A model generated the notes under the pieces. The model did no database searches and was not told the DNA's origin. It worked only from the letters and a program-made list of their open reading frames with translations. A stretch of 64,000 nucleotides of DNA from Microbulbifer sp. YPW1 (lineage in GTDB: Bacteria > Pseudomonadota > Gammaproteobacteria > Pseudomonadales > Cellvibrionaceae), in assembly GCF_013367775.1 (NCBI RefSeq), contig NZ_CP055157.1, positions 1,839,001-1,903,000 on the forward strand. The letters are read 5' to 3'. Position numbers and translations under genes: made by a program. How positions within the stretch are numbered: position 1 is the stretch's first letter; each line of letters begins with the position of its first letter. Shown in pieces: positions 44,455 through 53,096 of this stretch.

Positions 44455-46254
44455 ATGAGCGAAGCACTGATCGTTCTCGACTCCTCTGCGGAAAAAAGTC
44501 TGCAGCAGCAGATTCGTGAAAAACTGATCCAGGGTATTCTGTCTGGGAGCATTCCCGCCGGACATAAAATGCCGTCATCACGACGCATGGCCGAACAGCT
44601 TGGGGTTGCTCGCAACACGGTGGTGCTCGCTTACCAGCAGCTGGTGGATGACGGATTTATGGTCACCCGCGAACGCAGCGGCTTTTACGTCAGTGAAACC
44701 GTATCTCAGCAGGGACTTATCAGCCACAGTGCGGGTGGGCCTCAGCGAGATGAAGATGACCGCAACTACTGGCGCAGCCACTGCAATCCGGTCTCGGTCA
44801 GCCGCCGTGCCCTGCAGGCCCGTCCGGCCAATTGGCTGCAATACCCCTATCCGTTTGTCAGTAATGAATACGACCCGCGCCTGTATCCCGGCGCGGAGTG
44901 GCGGGAGTGTACCCGGGATATCTTTACCGCGAGGGAAGTGGCCCAGTGGGCTACCCTGGGTAATAACGAGGATGATCGTCACCTGGTTGAACAAATCTGT
45001 ACTCGCCTGTTGCCCCGCCGCGGTATCTATGTCGACCCGGGCCAGATACTGTTAACCAGTGGCATGGAGCAAGCCTGTTATCTGCTGGGCGAACTATTAC
45101 TTGGCAGTCAACGTAAACTTGCGCTGGTGCACCCGGCGGCTGGTGAGACCGGGGAAATTTTCCGTCGCACCGGTGCGCAGATATTGCCGCTCACCCAGGA
45201 TGCGGATGGGCCGCAACTGGACGATAACCTGAAAGCTGCTGACTGTATTTACCTGCAGCCCAATGTACATAACCCCACCGCTGTTACCAGCAGCCTGGAA
45301 CGGCGCCGACGGCTGCTGAAGCAGGCCCGTGAGCAGCAGGCTGTGATTATCGAAAACGACTGCGATCACGACTTCTGTTACCACGGCAACCCACTGCCGC
45401 CCCTGAAAAGTATGGAGGGCGGTAGCCCGGTTATTTACCTTTACCAGTTCCCCAAGGTCATCGATCCCGGTATGCAACTGGCTTTTATGGTTGCCCCCAA
45501 ACCGGTAATCCAGAGATTGCGTGCGTTGCGCTACACACAGCGCGAGCGCGTGCCTACGCTAAATCAGCGCCTGTTGGCAAAGTTTGTCGCAGCCGGGCAC
45601 CTGGATGCGGCACTGTTCAAGATTACTCAGCAGTTGAAAGAGCGTTGGATCGCATTGGGCGAAGCGCTGATGTATCACCTCCCCAAGTTGAAAGTTCGGC
45701 GTGCCAGCTGCGGCACCGCCTGCTGGCTGGAATTGCCAGAGCACATGGACGGGACGCAGTTACAGATTAGTGCGGAACGGAATGGGTTGCTGCTGGAGCC
45801 GGTTAGTGATGGAAGTGCTGTGCGCCTCGGTTTTTCTGCCATCGACGCAGATAGAATCGAGGGGGGTGTGCGGGTGCTGGCGCAACTGATTAACGGAGAG
45901 CTTCAGGCGGAAGAGGAAACCCTGGACATCGCGAGCGGTCGGCGCCTGAGTGCAAAAGAATTGCAGAGTGAAATGCCCGGAGCGATTTTCCTGGGTACGA
46001 ATACCTTGGGAGAATCATATCGCATTGAACTCAAACCCGACGGCACCATGCTCGGTTACTCCCGCAATGATGTGGAGATGGACGAGACCGACACCGGTCG
46101 CTGGTGGCTCGACGGCGACCAGTGGGTGCGCCAGTGGCGCACCTGGTCCTATGGCCGCAGAGCGAGCTTCCATGTGGTAACCGATGGTCACCGGATCAAG
46201 TGGTTCAATGAAACCGGTAAGCTGATCGATGCGGCGATCATTGCCAACGAGTAA
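44455..46254 (+). CDS. MocR-type regulator with an extra C-terminal domain
   Basis: The 599-residue protein starts with a GntR winged helix (residues 16-80: QQQIREKLIQGILSGSIPAGHKMPSSRRMAEQLGVARNTVV). An aminotransferase-fold domain follows: LTSGMEQACYLLGELL, EARRRLLK-like segment, and YQFPKVIDPGMQLAFMV, where the PLP lysine is expected. The usual DDYD motif reads NDCDHDF. Family members end near residue 480; here about 105 further residues (from ASGRRLSAKELQSEM) form a beta-rich module with several Trp (GRWWLDGDQWVRQWRTW). It may control the flanking transport genes. Confidence 0.85.
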   Translation: MSEALIVLDSSAEKSLQQQIREKLIQGILSGSIPAGHKMPSSRRMAEQLGVARNTVVLAYQQLVDDGFMVTRERSGFYVSETVSQQGLISHSAGGPQRDEDDRNYWRSHCNPVSVSRRALQARPANWLQYPYPFVSNEYDPRLYPGAEWRECTRDIFTAREVAQWATLGNNEDDRHLVEQICTRLLPRRGIYVDPGQILLTSGMEQACYLLGELLLGSQRKLALVHPAAGETGEIFRRTGAQILPLTQDADGPQLDDNLKAADCIYLQPNVHNPTAVTSSLERRRRLLKQAREQQAVIIENDCDHDFCYHGNPLPPLKSMEGGSPVIYLYQFPKVIDPGMQLAFMVAPKPVIQRLRALRYTQRERVPTLNQRLLAKFVAAGHLDAALFKITQQLKERWIALGEALMYHLPKLKVRRASCGTACWLELPEHMDGTQLQISAERNGLLLEPVSDGSAVRLGFSAIDADRIEGGVRVLAQLINGELQAEEETLDIASGRRLSAKELQSEMPGAIFLGTNTLGESYRIELKPDGTMLGYSRNDVEMDETDTGRWWLDGDQWVRQWRTWSYGRRASFHVVTDGHRIKWFNETGKLIDAAIIANE

Positions 46255-46266
46255 ATTTGCCGGGCC

Positions 46267-47496
46267 TTAATTTGTTGAGGCGTGGTCCAGCCGCGCGGCG
46301 GCTGGAATCGCGACCATGCAGATAGCCAATACCACAACGGTCAGGATGATCAGCTGGGTATAGCTACCGCCGCCGGTAATAAAATACCCGGCAAACAGCG
46401 GCCCACACGCCAACCCAAGCTTGGATGCAAAACCACCAAACGCTCCCATCTGCCCCGCGCTGTCGAAGCGTGCAGCCATGGTCAGGAAATAGGGCACGCA
46501 GAATGCCCAGGTCATACCGGTTACCACGTTCGCAAGGATAAAGACCGGGCGAATATCGCTGTATGCGAACAGTAGCAAACCCAGCAACGTAATTACCAGC
46601 GCGGCCGCCAGCGGCTTGGCCAGTGGGTATTTTTGCCCGGTGACCGCGGCCAGCGCAGCGCCGCCGATGGCGATCAGGTTAGCCCAGAACAGAGTCTGGC
46701 TGATAAAGCCGAGTGGTAGCTCGAAAGTTTTTCCGAGATCGAAAATAAATGCAAACAGGGCCATGTTCGCGAACTGGAAGCAGAACAGTGCAACCAGTGT
46801 GACTATGATGGGAAGCATGGGTAACGGTGTTGCATTTTCCTTATGCGAACGGCTTTCCGCTTCCGTCGGCAGTGGGTAATCGGCAATCAGCGGCAGCATG
46901 CACAGGGTGATGGCACTGAATGTAATCAGTGCAAAGAATGGAACATAAGTGCCGTGCTCTGCCACCAGCGCAGGCAGGAACCCCACGCCGATAGCCCCGC
47001 CAGTGTATTGAACCAGCAGCACCATGCTGTAACTCCTTCCCGCGATACCACTGCGGGCAATCGCCGCAAAGCCCAGGCCTACCAGCGCACCGCCGAGAAT
47101 ACCGTGTACCAGTCGCAAGGGGATCAGCAGATCCAGATTTGCCAGCTGAATGGTCAATACATCCATGCCAATGGAACAGCACAGAAGAATGGCTGCAGCG
47201 CGTTTCCAGCGAGGGATATGGCGGATCAACCAGGAAACGATAAAGGCCCCGATCACCGCGCCTATGGTATTGGCAAAGGTAATCTGTCCCGCCTGCTCCG
47301 CACTCAGGCCGGCGCCTGCCATCAGCGCATCCACAATGACCGGAAAGATATTTACATAGTACAGGCCGGCCGAAGACAGAAAGGCGAGAAATATACTCGC
47401 CGCCCAGCCGTTGCTGACCGCAGCAGGGCGAGTGCCACCATCGTCGGCAAGGGCGGCTGGGATTTCAGTTGCTGCGCTGTTGGCTGGTTCTTGCAT
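46267..47496 (-). CDS. MFS transporter
   Basis: The 409-residue membrane protein has 12 predicted helices in two halves with a charged central loop (YPLPTEAESRSHKENATPL) and the MFS signature WLIRHIPRWKRAAAILL between helices 2 and 3. The gene ends 12 bp past the MocR stop and converges with it. The nitrilase gene diverges on the other side. The substrate is unknown; with an amidohydrolase next door an amide or nitrile-like compound is possible. Confidence 0.87.
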   Translation of the reverse strand: MQEPANSAATEIPAALADDGGTRPAAVSNGWAASIFLAFLSSAGLYYVNIFPVIVDALMAGAGLSAEQAGQITFANTIGAVIGAFIVSWLIRHIPRWKRAAAILLCCSIGMDVLTIQLANLDLLIPLRLVHGILGGALVGLGFAAIARSGIAGRSYSMVLLVQYTGGAIGVGFLPALVAEHGTYVPFFALITFSAITLCMLPLIADYPLPTEAESRSHKENATPLPMLPIIVTLVALFCFQFANMALFAFIFDLGKTFELPLGFISQTLFWANLIAIGGAALAAVTGQKYPLAKPLAAALVITLLGLLLFAYSDIRPVFILANVVTGMTWAFCVPYFLTMAARFDSAGQMGAFGGFASKLGLACGPLFAGYFITGGGSYTQLIILTVVVLAICMVAIPAAARLDHASTN

Positions 47497-47783
47497 GCCT
47501 GCTCCGGTGACTCTTTATTGGATTGTTCTTGTCAGTTAGTGCTGGTTGCATCAGTGGCCAGCTCCCGGACCAACGCTAACCTATTACATGGCCAGCCATA
47601 GTGCCAGATTGGCATCGGCGTTGGGGCCAAATGCCGGCTCTCCGCTCCAGAACACGCTGTTGAGTCGCGAAACGCGCTGTGGACTCATGTCAGGTTCAAA
47701 TCTGGCCCTATAGCCACTCTGCCGATTGGGCCAGTATGGCCCCAGGCAATAAGAAACAAAATGCGCAATCAGGAATCGGTGTG

Positions 47784-48653
47784 ATGAGTAGCAAAACCAG
47801 TAATTTCGTATCCCGGAGTTTCGGGATCGCCGCGCTGCAACTGAAGCTTGACGAGACGGACAACCTGGAACTGCTACTGCAGAAAATCCAGCGCACGAAG
47901 TTGCGCTACCCCTGGGTGAAGATGATTGTACTGAGCGAGTTGGCGCTACGCGGTGTGGGTGCGCAACATGCCCGAGAACTGCCGTCTCCGGAGGAGGAAG
48001 CCTTCTGTCACGCTGCACGTGAACTGGGTATCTGGCTAATTCCGGGTTCCATGTACGAGAAGTGTGGCAGTGCGGTGTTCAATACCACCCCGGTAATCAA
48101 CCCGGAAGGCGAAGTGATTGCCCGCTATCGCAAGATCTATCCTTTTCTGCCCTATGAGAAAGGTGTGACTGCCGGCGATCAGTTCGTGGTGTTCGATGTG
48201 CCGGAAATCGGCCGCTTCGGTGTATCGATCTGCTATGACATGTGGTTCCCGGAAACCACCCGCGCCATGGTATGGCTGGGGGCAGAAGTCATCATCCACC
48301 CGACCAAGACCGACACCATCGATCGCCTGGATGAACTGTCCATGGTGCGCGCCAGTGCAGCGATGAACCAGTGCTATATCGTCGATGTGAATTCCGCGGG
48401 CGCTCAGGGTGTGGGCCGCTCAATCATCGTAGGCCCGGAAGGTGAAACCATTCACGAGGCCTCGGTTGAGGAAGAAATTGTAGCTTTCGAGGTAAATGTG
48501 GAAAAAGTTACCCAGGTGCGCGAGCGCGGGATGAAAGGCCTGGGGCAGACGCTAAAAAGCTTTCGCGATGGCCGGGTGCACTATCCCCAGTACGAACCCG
48601 GCGCCGTATCACCGGCACTGGAGCAGCTCGGTGAGCTCAAGGTGCCGGAATAA
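47784..48653 (+). CDS. Carbon-nitrogen hydrolase (nitrilase superfamily)
   Basis: The ATG at 47784 (289 residues) is the most family-like start; the frame is open further upstream. The Glu-Lys-Cys triad is visible: VLSELALRGVG (Glu, near residue 48), ARYRKIYPFLP (Lys, near 117) and GVSICYDMWFPE (Cys, near 152). Family members hydrolyse amides, nitriles or carbamoyl compounds in the cytoplasm. It precedes a TonB receptor in the same direction and may process what that receptor and the nearby MFS proteins import. The substrate is not assigned. Confidence 0.9.
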   Translation: MSSKTSNFVSRSFGIAALQLKLDETDNLELLLQKIQRTKLRYPWVKMIVLSELALRGVGAQHARELPSPEEEAFCHAARELGIWLIPGSMYEKCGSAVFNTTPVINPEGEVIARYRKIYPFLPYEKGVTAGDQFVVFDVPEIGRFGVSICYDMWFPETTRAMVWLGAEVIIHPTKTDTIDRLDELSMVRASAAMNQCYIVDVNSAGAQGVGRSIIVGPEGETIHEASVEEEIVAFEVNVEKVTQVRERGMKGLGQTLKSFRDGRVHYPQYEPGAVSPALEQLGELKVPE

Positions 48654-48845
48654 CACGGGCCTGAAATAAATTCACTTTCACAGGATGAATGTTCACTACC
48701 GCAAAACTGGACCAGTCGATATAGACTAACTGGCACTAGGTATGGGCCAGGGTCCAGTTATAAAAACCAATTACAACAACAGCCGGCGCGTTCTGGCCAG
48801 CAGAGAAACCCGAGAATAAGAGATCCAAACCTAGCAGAGGGCAAT

Positions 48846-51293
48846 ATGAAACAACCAATCAAGCAGGGGTTCAGCAAGTCCATTCTGGCCAGTGCTGTTG
48901 CGAGCGTATCCGCCGGTACCTTGTTCGCCATTCCGCAATTGGTGCAGGCGCAAAGTACCGAAATGATTGAGGAAGTCATCGTTACCGCGACGCGCCGCTC
49001 ACAGAGTGTGCAGGATATTCCCTACAACATTTCAGCCGTTGCCGGTGATGAGCTGGAAGCCGGCCAGATTACCGATGCCGCAGAAATGATGCGCAGCGTT
49101 CCTGGGCTGACGGTTGTCGATCGCGGTTACCGGAATTCCGGTACCGTCAATGGTGTCATTATCCGCGGTATGAACGTCGATAGCGGCGCAAACGGTGATG
49201 TTCCCCTATCGGCAGTGCCCACGGTAGCAACCTACGTGGACGATACACCGCTGTATGGCAACTTTATCCTCAAGGATATTGAGCGCGTGGAAGTATTGCG
49301 CGGCCCACAGGGTACGCTTTACGGCTCCGGTTCCCTCGCAGGCACCGTCCGCTACATCATGAAGAAACCTTCAATGGAAGGTTTTGAAGCAAAAGTCGGC
49401 AGCAGTGTCAGCCAGACAGAAGGCTCGGCTGGCAACAACTTCAGCGCGGATGCGCTGGTGAATATTCCGCTGGGTGACAAAGCGGCGCTGCGCGCTTCGG
49501 CGGGCATGATCGACAACGACGGTATTGTCGATTACACCAATGTGTACGTACTCGACGCGCAGGGCGCCCCTGTGGCCGAGGGCGGTGACATTGCCAACGG
49601 CGCCCCGCTATTCCGCAGTGTGCAAGACGCCGATACCGTCGATATTACGTACGCCCGCGCGTCCCTGCTGATCGAGCCGAACGATCAACTGAGTATGCAG
49701 CTTTCCCACCAGATGCAGAGTGACGAAATCGGTGGCCGCCGACAGGTTACCCGTGGCACCAACTGGGTCAGCGGAGAGGAAGCCTTCTACGATGACTATG
49801 AAAACGGCGCGGTGACACTGGAGCCTTCCGAGCGCGACGTATCGCTGACCGCACTGGAAATATCACTGGATATGGGGTTCGCGACCTTTACTTCCAGTAC
49901 CTCCAGCTATTCCCACGATGGCATCGCCATCAGTGACAACTCCGGTTTCTACGCACAGAACGACTGGTTCGCTGCCTACTACGGTGGTTCGCCGAGACCG
50001 CTGGCAAAAGCCGAACGCTTCTACGACGACAGCGCCCTGGTTCAGGAAATCCGCCTGGTTTCCAATGGCGATCAGTTTGTGGATTGGGTCGCGGGCTTAT
50101 TCTACATGGACCAGGAGAGCAAGGCTGGCCAGAACAGTTATATGCCGGGCTGGGCGGCGTGGGCAGCCGAGGCTCCGTCAGCCTGGGGTGTTGGCGATAG
50201 TGTTGCCGAAGACTTCGCATTCTATGGCGCCAATGTACAGGACCAGGATTTCTACTTCCGCCGCAACCAGAGTTTTACCGATGCGGCGATCTTCGGGGAA
50301 ACCACGTTCAATTTCTCAGACACTTTCCGCATGACCCTGGGGCTGCGTCATTTCGACAATGAGCTCACCAATGACAGTGTACTGCAGCTGCCCATCTGGC
50401 CGGAGCCGGAGGAAGATACCCGCGCAAGCTTCACCACCAAAGAAAATGACACCCTGCTGAAAGCCAATGTGTCCTGGGATATGAGCGCGGACACCATGCT
50501 GTACGCAACGGTCTCCGAGGGCTATCGCCGCGGCGGCGCCAATGCGGTGCCCTTGACCGGGGGGTTCGCGGAAAGCCCGGACTACCTGCAGTACGGCTCG
50601 GACCAGGTGATGAACTACGAGCTCGGTGTAAAAGGTGCAACGGATACGCTGCGCTATACCGTGTCGCTGTTCCGCATGGACTGGAGTGATCCCCAGCTCA
50701 ATACCTCGACCGCGAACTGGGGCTTCTTTGCCGCGGTCAATGGTGATGAGGCGAGAACCCAGGGGCTGGAGGTGGAGCTGCAGGGTGACCTGACCGAAAG
50801 CATCGGTTACAGCCTCGGCTACGCGTTCGTTGATGCAGAATTGACCGCGGACTTCTACCAGCCCTATGGCAACTTCGGAGGCAGTGGTGTCACCGGAGAG
50901 TTCATTGTGGCCGAGTCAGGGGCGGCGCTGCCGGGAACCGCCGAGCATACGCTGTCGGTTTCCATGGATCACACTACAGAGGTCGGCAGCTACACCCTGG
51001 TCAGCCGCCTGAACGGTTACTATCAGTCCGAAACCTCCAACGCCATCGGTACAGGAAGAACGGCGGCTGAGTTTGACGCTTTCCAGCTGTGGAATTTGAG
51101 CAGCACTCTGGTAGCCGAGTCCTGGGACGCCACCCTGTATGCGAAAAACCTCTTCAACGAAGATGGTGTGACCGGCGCCCTGACCGAGGCTCATATGGGC
51201 ACGGACCCGGCAGAGAACTTCTACGGCAACTCGTCCAAAGACTACATAAGCCTGCCGCGCACCCTGGGTGTTTCCGGACGCTACCACTTCTAA
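48846..51293 (+). CDS. TonB-dependent receptor
   Basis: The 815-residue receptor has a signal peptide (cleaved near VQAQS), a TonB box (MIEEVIVTATRRSQSVQDIP), a plug with VEVLRGPQGTLYGSGSLAGTVRY near residue 155, and a barrel ending in LGVSGRYHF. It falls in the large receptor group of Cellvibrionales and sphingomonads that is followed by TPR-sulfotransferase genes, as here. A terminator separates the two, so they may be separately transcribed. The ligand is unknown. Confidence 0.92.
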   Translation: MKQPIKQGFSKSILASAVASVSAGTLFAIPQLVQAQSTEMIEEVIVTATRRSQSVQDIPYNISAVAGDELEAGQITDAAEMMRSVPGLTVVDRGYRNSGTVNGVIIRGMNVDSGANGDVPLSAVPTVATYVDDTPLYGNFILKDIERVEVLRGPQGTLYGSGSLAGTVRYIMKKPSMEGFEAKVGSSVSQTEGSAGNNFSADALVNIPLGDKAALRASAGMIDNDGIVDYTNVYVLDAQGAPVAEGGDIANGAPLFRSVQDADTVDITYARASLLIEPNDQLSMQLSHQMQSDEIGGRRQVTRGTNWVSGEEAFYDDYENGAVTLEPSERDVSLTALEISLDMGFATFTSSTSSYSHDGIAISDNSGFYAQNDWFAAYYGGSPRPLAKAERFYDDSALVQEIRLVSNGDQFVDWVAGLFYMDQESKAGQNSYMPGWAAWAAEAPSAWGVGDSVAEDFAFYGANVQDQDFYFRRNQSFTDAAIFGETTFNFSDTFRMTLGLRHFDNELTNDSVLQLPIWPEPEEDTRASFTTKENDTLLKANVSWDMSADTMLYATVSEGYRRGGANAVPLTGGFAESPDYLQYGSDQVMNYELGVKGATDTLRYTVSLFRMDWSDPQLNTSTANWGFFAAVNGDEARTQGLEVELQGDLTESIGYSLGYAFVDAELTADFYQPYGNFGGSGVTGEFIVAESGAALPGTAEHTLSVSMDHTTEVGSYTLVSRLNGYYQSETSNAIGTGRTAAEFDAFQLWNLSSTLVAESWDATLYAKNLFNEDGVTGALTEAHMGTDPAENFYGNSSKDYISLPRTLGVSGRYHF

Positions 51294-51324
51294 GGGTTCA
51301 TTGTTGCTTCACTGTGTGGCACTT

Positions 51325-51349
51325 AGCCGGCCTTTTGGCCGGCTTTTTT
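51325..51349 (+). terminator. Terminator after the TonB receptor gene
   Basis: AGCCGGCC TTTT GGCCGGCT stem-loop followed by six T residues, 32 bp after the stop. Confidence 0.9.
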
Positions 51350-51406
51350 ATTGGGGAGATATCGGTAAACTGGCCATTCAATTTTTCCGTTATAACAGCA
51401 GTGATT

Positions 51407-53047
51407 ATGCAGCCGAAGATTGAATTTAGTTCTGAGCCAAGCAGTGAAGCGAAGCGAGCCTACACCAAGGCCCGTGAACTGTTTCGCAAGGGAAAATTGG
51501 CTGCGGCGCAGGACGCTGCCAAGGCGGTTATTGATTGTTCGCCGGGGTTTGCCAGTGGTCGGCGTCTGTATGCGGATATCCTGATCGGTTGCGGTCAGTT
51601 TTCCGCGGCCAGAGATCAGCTGCAGCAGGCACTGGGGTTATTTCCCGAAAGTGTCGAACGGCGTCGTCCGATACAGCTGCACCTGGCAACCGCTTTCGTG
51701 CGCGAGGGAGATTTGGCGGGGGCGCTGCGTGTACTTCAGTCTGCGGACCTCGCGCCAGTGGAACAGCTCGATCTGGCGTTGCTATCCCAACTGGGTTACT
51801 TGCTTACCTTGTGCGAATCTCACGGGAGTGCGCTTCAGGCCTTTGAAGCCGCTTTGCGCGAACGGCCAGATGACCCGTTGTTGTTGTTCAATTGCGCGGC
51901 GGCAAACCGCGCCATGGGGAAACTCGAGCGTGCCGAAGCATTGTATGACCGCGTGCTCGCGCTGAATCCGGATGACTGGGAGGCCTACAAAAATCGCTCG
52001 GATCTGCGCAAGCAGACACCTGATCACAATCATGTGCGAGAGCTTCAGCAGCGACTGGCTCGAGCGGACCTTCCCCAGGTTGCGAAAGTACAACTGCATT
52101 TTGCACTGGCGAAAGAGTATGAGGATCTCGGAGAGTATTCTGCGAGTTTCGATGCGCTGCAGCTTGGGTGCGGCGCGCGCAGATCTGGCATTGATTACGA
52201 GTTGGATCGCGATCTCTCCGTGATGCAGGGCATTACGGATGCGTTTGATACAAATTTTCTGGATCAGCCATCGGTTCCCGAATCGCTGGGGCAGGAAATC
52301 ATCTTCATCCTCGGTATGCCGCGCACTGGCTCCACGCTTCTGGACCGCGTGCTTTGTGCCGCTGGCGATGTGGTTTCTGCGGGTGAGCCGGATACCTTTG
52401 CCCGCACATTATTGCTTGAGGCACGGAGGGCCAGCGAGGGCCGTGATGGACAGAATCCAATTCTTGATGCCGCCGGAGATCTGAATATTGCCGAGGTTGG
52501 TTCTGCCTATGTCCGACAGTTGAAAGCGCGCGCGCAACTGGCTGGGGGCCGCCGGATCATCGACAAGAATCCGATGAATTTTCTCTATCTCGGCTGGATT
52601 GCCCGGGCGCTGCCCGGGGCGAAGATTGTTCACCTGTGCAGGAACCCGATGGATACCTGCTTTGCCATTTATAAAACTCTGTTCAAAAGCGCCTATCCAT
52701 TTTCTTATGATCAGGCAGAGATGGCGGAATATTACTGTGGCTACCGGAAACTCATGCACCACTGGAAACAGATATTTCCCGAGCGTGTGATCGACGTTCA
52801 CTATGAGAGGCTGGTCGCGGAGTTGGCACGCGAGGGCCGGAACCTGTATCAGGCCTGTGATCTTGCCTGGAGTGATGGGATTCTTGATTCCTATTATCGG
52901 GACCATACGGGAACAGCCACAGCCAGTGCCGCTCAGGTAAGACAGCCGGTCTACCTAACCTCCGTGAACAAGTGGCAACACTATGGCAAGGAACTGATAC
53001 CGATGCAGGAAATCCTGCGGCGAGAGGGTGTCGATTTCGATGGGTGA
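51407..53047 (+). CDS. TPR-containing sulfotransferase-family protein
   Basis: The ATG at 51407 gives 546 residues. Residues 15-250 are tetratricopeptide repeats (ARELFRKGKLAAAQDAAKAVI, ALRERPDDPLLLFNCAAANR, RAEALYDRVLALNPDDWEAY). Residues 280-545 are a sulfotransferase-like domain with the PAPS-binding loop IIFILGMPRTGSTLLDRVL near 303 and IVHLCRNPMDTCF near 408. Proteins of this family commonly follow TonB receptors in aquatic bacteria; whether they really transfer sulfate is not established. No signal peptide is seen, so it is probably cytoplasmic. Confidence 0.9.
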   Translation: MQPKIEFSSEPSSEAKRAYTKARELFRKGKLAAAQDAAKAVIDCSPGFASGRRLYADILIGCGQFSAARDQLQQALGLFPESVERRRPIQLHLATAFVREGDLAGALRVLQSADLAPVEQLDLALLSQLGYLLTLCESHGSALQAFEAALRERPDDPLLLFNCAAANRAMGKLERAEALYDRVLALNPDDWEAYKNRSDLRKQTPDHNHVRELQQRLARADLPQVAKVQLHFALAKEYEDLGEYSASFDALQLGCGARRSGIDYELDRDLSVMQGITDAFDTNFLDQPSVPESLGQEIIFILGMPRTGSTLLDRVLCAAGDVVSAGEPDTFARTLLLEARRASEGRDGQNPILDAAGDLNIAEVGSAYVRQLKARAQLAGGRRIIDKNPMNFLYLGWIARALPGAKIVHLCRNPMDTCFAIYKTLFKSAYPFSYDQAEMAEYYCGYRKLMHHWKQIFPERVIDVHYERLVAELAREGRNLYQACDLAWSDGILDSYYRDHTGTATASAAQVRQPVYLTSVNKWQHYGKELIPMQEILRREGVDFDG

Positions 53048-53052
53048 GTATG

Positions 53053-53083
53053 AAAAAAATGGCAGCGGAAGCTGCCATTTTTA
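53053..53083. terminator. Bidirectional terminator between convergent genes
   Basis: ATGGCAGC GGAA GCTGCCAT stem flanked by seven A on the left and five T on the right, so it can end transcription from both sides. Confidence 0.88.
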
Positions 53084-53096
53084 ATGGTAAGGAAAA

